Assembly: GCF_002954725.1 (NCBI RefSeq)
Contig: NZ_MSCQ01000002.1
Location: 983,900 to 1,027,828 of the forward strand
DNA from: Photobacterium phosphoreum
GTDB taxonomy: Bacteria; Pseudomonadota; Gammaproteobacteria; Enterobacterales; Vibrionaceae
Direction: 5' to 3'
Length of the DNA: 43,929 bases
A model generated the notes under the pieces. It searched no databases and was not told where the DNA came from. It saw only the letters and a list, made by a program, of their open reading frames with translations. This document shows positions 41,797 to 43,929 of this stretch, in pieces; positions within the stretch are counted from its first letter, which is position 1; every line of letters starts with the position of its first letter. The position numbers were made by a program, and so were the translations under genes.

Positions 41797-42819
41797 ATGA
41801 AAATCAGCGATAACACCAAAAAAAATGCAATATGGCTGGTATCTAGCCTTATCTTAATCAATATAGCCGTGTGGGTTATTGCGGTCATTGCCTTTCATCA
41901 TCATCCAGAAATGCTGGGTATGTCCCTCTTGGCCTGGTCACTTGGTTTGCGCCATGCTGTCGATGCCGATCATATTGCTGCCATTGATACCACTACCCGT
42001 AAAATGATGGAACAAGGTAAAAAACCGATCACCATCGGTACTTTTTTCTCATTAGGTCATTCAACTATTGTGATGTTAGCTGCGGCAGCGATTGCGCTAA
42101 CGGTAGGGACATTTAAATCCAAAATTCCGTTTATTAGTGATATTGGCGGCATTATAGGCACCAGCGTTTCTATTCTATTTTTATTAATTATGGCCTATAT
42201 CAACCTTCGAATTTTCCTCTCTGTTTATAAAAAATTCAATGCCTATAAACAAGGTGTTCGTCCAACAGATGCGGATATAAATATTCAATTAAGTGGTCCA
42301 TTAAATAAGCTATTCCATTTTTCATTTAAATTTATCAATAAAAGCTGGCACATGTATTTTATTGGTTTCCTATTTGGATTGGGTTTTGATACCGCCAGCG
42401 AAATTACCTTATTAGCACTATCAGCAACCAATGCCTCTCAAGGAATGAATATTTGGTTGATCATGATCTTCCCTGTCTTATTTACCGTAGGCATGTCGTT
42501 GATTGATACTCTTGATAACCTGGTTATGATCGGTGCTTATGGGTGGGCATTCTCAAAACCATCACGTAAGCTTTATTATAATATGACCATTACAGGCATT
42601 TCAGTGATTGTAGCGTTGATCATTGGGGGCTTAGAGGCACTGAGTGCTATTGCGTCAAGTTTGAAATTAAGCGGTTGGTTTTGGGATGGTATTAATACCA
42701 TGACCGATCACTTTGGGATGGTTGGTATCGGTGTTATCGCGATATTTATTGGTTGCTGGGTACTATCGATCCTCAATTATAAGCTGCGTCGTTACGATAA
42801 GTTGGATCAACCGATTTAG
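41797..42819 (+). CDS. NiCoT family nickel/cobalt permease
   Basis: This 340-residue inner-membrane permease has eight predicted helices. The diagnostic H-x4-D-H motif lies in helix II (His53, Asp58, His59 in 'LRHAVDADHIAAID'). 'GTFFSLGHSTIVM' and 'LGFDTASEITLLALS' are further NiCoT motifs, and all are intact. It imports Ni2+ and/or Co2+ with high affinity; selectivity cannot be read from these motifs. A Fur-like box lies just upstream. No urease, hydrogenase or cobalamin gene is in the window, so the metal-dependent client is unknown. Confidence 0.95.
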   Translation: MKISDNTKKNAIWLVSSLILINIAVWVIAVIAFHHHPEMLGMSLLAWSLGLRHAVDADHIAAIDTTTRKMMEQGKKPITIGTFFSLGHSTIVMLAAAAIALTVGTFKSKIPFISDIGGIIGTSVSILFLLIMAYINLRIFLSVYKKFNAYKQGVRPTDADINIQLSGPLNKLFHFSFKFINKSWHMYFIGFLFGLGFDTASEITLLALSATNASQGMNIWLIMIFPVLFTVGMSLIDTLDNLVMIGAYGWAFSKPSRKLYYNMTITGISVIVALIIGGLEALSAIASSLKLSGWFWDGINTMTDHFGMVGIGVIAIFIGCWVLSILNYKLRRYDKLDQPI

Positions 42820-42864
42820 TTGTTAATCCACTCTAATAGCCCCTATCCTCAGTCTATAATCTAT

Positions 42865-42889
42865 AACGGTCGCATAAATTGCGACCGTT
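42865..42889 (+). terminator. Hairpin after the NiCoT gene
   Basis: AACGGTCGC and GCGACCGTT form a perfect 9-bp stem around ATAAATT, 45 bases past the stop codon. The T-run is weak. Confidence 0.65.
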
Positions 42890-43021
42890 GCATTATCTAA
42901 CTGCATGTATTATATGAATAATAATTGTTTCTATGACTATTTTTATTAACTACTTAAAATTCCTGGTAATTTATTTACGTGCAATCACAACAGGTGCTTC
43001 TCTCTTCCTACCCCTTAAAAA

Positions 43022-43063
43022 CCTTACACCTTACCCCTTACACCTTGCGCCTAAGACCTCGCC
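43022..43063 (+). repeat. Degenerate heptamer tandem repeat (CCTTACA-like)
   Basis: Six consecutive 7-bp units begin with CCT: CCTTACA, CCTTACC, CCTTACA, CCTTGCG, CCTAAGA and CCTCGCC. Similar CCTTRCR strings are familiar to me from intergenic regions of Vibrionaceae genomes. Confidence 0.75.
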
Positions 43064-43195
43064 CCAATTGTTCCCCATGAGTAATAATGTTTTGCCATTT
43101 ACGGTAATTGTTTTGTTTTTGGTAATTGTTAATATAACCCCATCGAAACGCAGACAGCGTTCAGCAATAACAATAAACAAAAGGTTTACCGACTC

Positions 43196-43438
43196 ATGAA
43201 AACAGTTATTAAAGCAATTATCGCGACCGCTATTATCGCTACTTCTTACACTGCTTCTGCACGTGATGGCGCTTTCACAGGTAACGTTAACCTCAACAAT
43301 CAAGCGAATAATAGTGTGGTTGCAAGTCACTATGCAGTAAACGGTACTGCTGATAAATCACATTCAGGTATTGTAGTGATGAACAAAAACAGCCACATGA
43401 GCTTTAATGAAAAACTATTATCAGCCGCTGATAAGTAA
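43196..43438 (+). CDS. Small secreted protein of unknown function (80 aa)
   Basis: A clear Sec signal peptide (MKTVIKAIIATAIIATSYTASA|RDG) is followed by a mature protein of about 58 residues rich in Asn and Ser and free of Cys. 'DGAFTGNVNLNNQANNSVV' and 'HSGIVVMNKNSHMSFNEKLL' look like short beta-strands. AAAGG lies about 11 bases before the ATG. It resembles small Vibrionaceae periplasmic proteins of unknown role, but I cannot name a family. It stands alone between the NiCoT and alcohol dehydrogenase genes. Confidence 0.7.
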   Translation: MKTVIKAIIATAIIATSYTASARDGAFTGNVNLNNQANNSVVASHYAVNGTADKSHSGIVVMNKNSHMSFNEKLLSAADK

Positions 43439-43693
43439 TATTTTGGCAGTAGAACCGTCCACACTTTACGTACAATTTAATTATTACCTATAAGTAAAAG
43501 TGTTTTAGTTTTATCTCTATTGTTACCAAAATAACAAGGTGTAGAATGACTGCATCGACACAAATAATAACCACTAAGTTCGATATAGCACATTACATCA
43601 CCACCTATTGATAACGCGACATTAAATAAATTCAGACTTATGGCTAACGCGGTAAGTCGCTATAAATTCATAAATAATTATCGGAGTTTTACT

Positions 43694-43929
43694 ATGAGCA
43701 ATGTATTTTACATGCCACCTGTAACCTTAATGGGTCCTAATGCAATTCAATCTCTAGGTGCTGAACTGGCATCAAAAGAATTGAAAAAAGCACTTATCGT
43801 CACAGACGGTGTATTGGTTGAAGTGGGTCTGGTTAGTAAGCTAACTGACGAGCTAACTGCACATAACCTTGATTACGTTATCTATGATGGTGTGCAACCT
43901 AACCCAACTGAGAAAAACATCGAAGATGG
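43694..43929 (+). CDS. Iron-containing alcohol dehydrogenase, 5' part (runs off the window)
   Basis: Only the first 78 codons are present and the frame is still open at the window edge. The N-terminus 'FYMPPVTLMGPNAIQSLG', then 'KKALIVTDGVLVEVGLV' and 'YDGVQPNPTEKNIEDG' are the standard opening of the group III (Fe-dependent) alcohol dehydrogenases such as YiaY and AdhB. The Rossmann-type strand and the NP-T turn that bind NAD are included, but the iron ligands lie beyond the end. CGGAG precedes the ATG at 43694. Aldehyde/alcohol interconversion with NADH is the family activity; the exact substrate is unknown. Confidence 0.9.
   Translation, partial: MSNVFYMPPVTLMGPNAIQSLGAELASKELKKALIVTDGVLVEVGLVSKLTDELTAHNLDYVIYDGVQPNPTEKNIED

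Larger units (their letters stand above)
42820..43195 (+). other. 376-bp intergenic region before the small secreted protein gene
   Basis: This region contains the NiCoT terminator, a heptamer repeat and the ribosome-binding site (AAAGG) of the next gene. I do not see a gene in it, although short overlapping frames exist. Confidence 0.55.

Noticed and set aside
43546..43611. A 21-codon frame with AAGGTG four bases upstream, before the alcohol dehydrogenase gene
   Set aside because: It is too short to distinguish from chance. It could be a leader peptide, but no terminator/antiterminator pair or codon bias supports it.
1..43929. CRISPR array, prophage, integron or insertion sequence
   Set aside because: No regular direct repeats with unique spacers, no integrase or transposase reading frame and no terminal inverted repeats with target duplications were found.

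Overview
The window looks like chromosome of a marine gammaproteobacterium of the Vibrionaceae, most probably Photobacterium. The evidence is low GC, an oligopeptide-type binding protein that closely resembles the Vibrio chitobiose-binding protein, a CARB-like class A beta-lactamase, Rof, the CyuA/CyuP pair and E. coli-like PurR boxes. I infer the taxon from gene content only. No phage, insertion sequence or CRISPR array is visible.

Layout. 1-2.1 kb: tRNA-Ser(UGA), a class A beta-lactamase, the Rho inhibitor Rof and a 59-residue unknown. 2.6-4.1 kb: an NCS2/AzgA-type purine permease with a PurR box. 4.5-7.6 kb: cysteine desulfidase CyuA and its transporter CyuP. 7.7-10.4 kb: an EamA exporter, a DEDDh exonuclease and an AraC regulator. 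10.7-13.3 kb: fructose-type PTS IIC and IIB genes (no IIA) and a second AraC regulator. 13.5-16.0 kb: a GH2 beta-mannosidase. 16.3-22.5 kb: a CBP-like solute-binding protein, two permeases (no ATPase), an M17 aminopeptidase and an N4-(beta-N-acetylglucosaminyl)-asparaginase. 22.6-26.6 kb: a small unknown, a repeat-bearing lipoprotein and a GH92 alpha-mannosidase lipoprotein. 26.8-35.0 kb: a LysR regulator divergent from RidA, an aldehyde dehydrogenase, an M19 dipeptidase-like protein, a BCCT transporter and two proteins of unknown function. 35.1-37.6 kb: a second GH92 lipoprotein. 37.9-40.8 kb: a PurR-controlled permease-guanine deaminase operon. 41.0-43.9 kb: Tpx, a NiCoT Ni/Co permease with a Fur-like box, a small secreted protein and the start of an iron-containing alcohol dehydrogenase.

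The most interesting reading is that 10.5-26.6 kb plus 35.1-37.6 kb form a locus for using high-mannose N-glycopeptides. Two surface or periplasmic GH92 enzymes would strip alpha-mannose. A paralogue of the chitobiose importer would carry in the GlcNAc-containing core with Asn or a short peptide. Cytoplasmic beta-mannosidase would remove the core beta-mannose, aminopeptidase would trim the peptide to free Asn, and the glycosylasparaginase would split GlcNAc from Asn. A shared intergenic motif, core GTCCAGTRAWTG, lies upstream of PTS IIC, beta-mannosidase and GH92-1. Weaker forms lie upstream of the second AraC gene and GH92-2. This suggests one regulon controlled by the AraC protein encoded at 12455-13297.

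A second candidate system is the LysR-governed operon at 27.9-35.0 kb. Its dipeptidase-like member has lost the expected metal ligands, its BCCT carrier has a changed aromatic box, and its last two products have no known function. It looks like a catabolic route for an unidentified zwitterionic or quaternary-amine compound.
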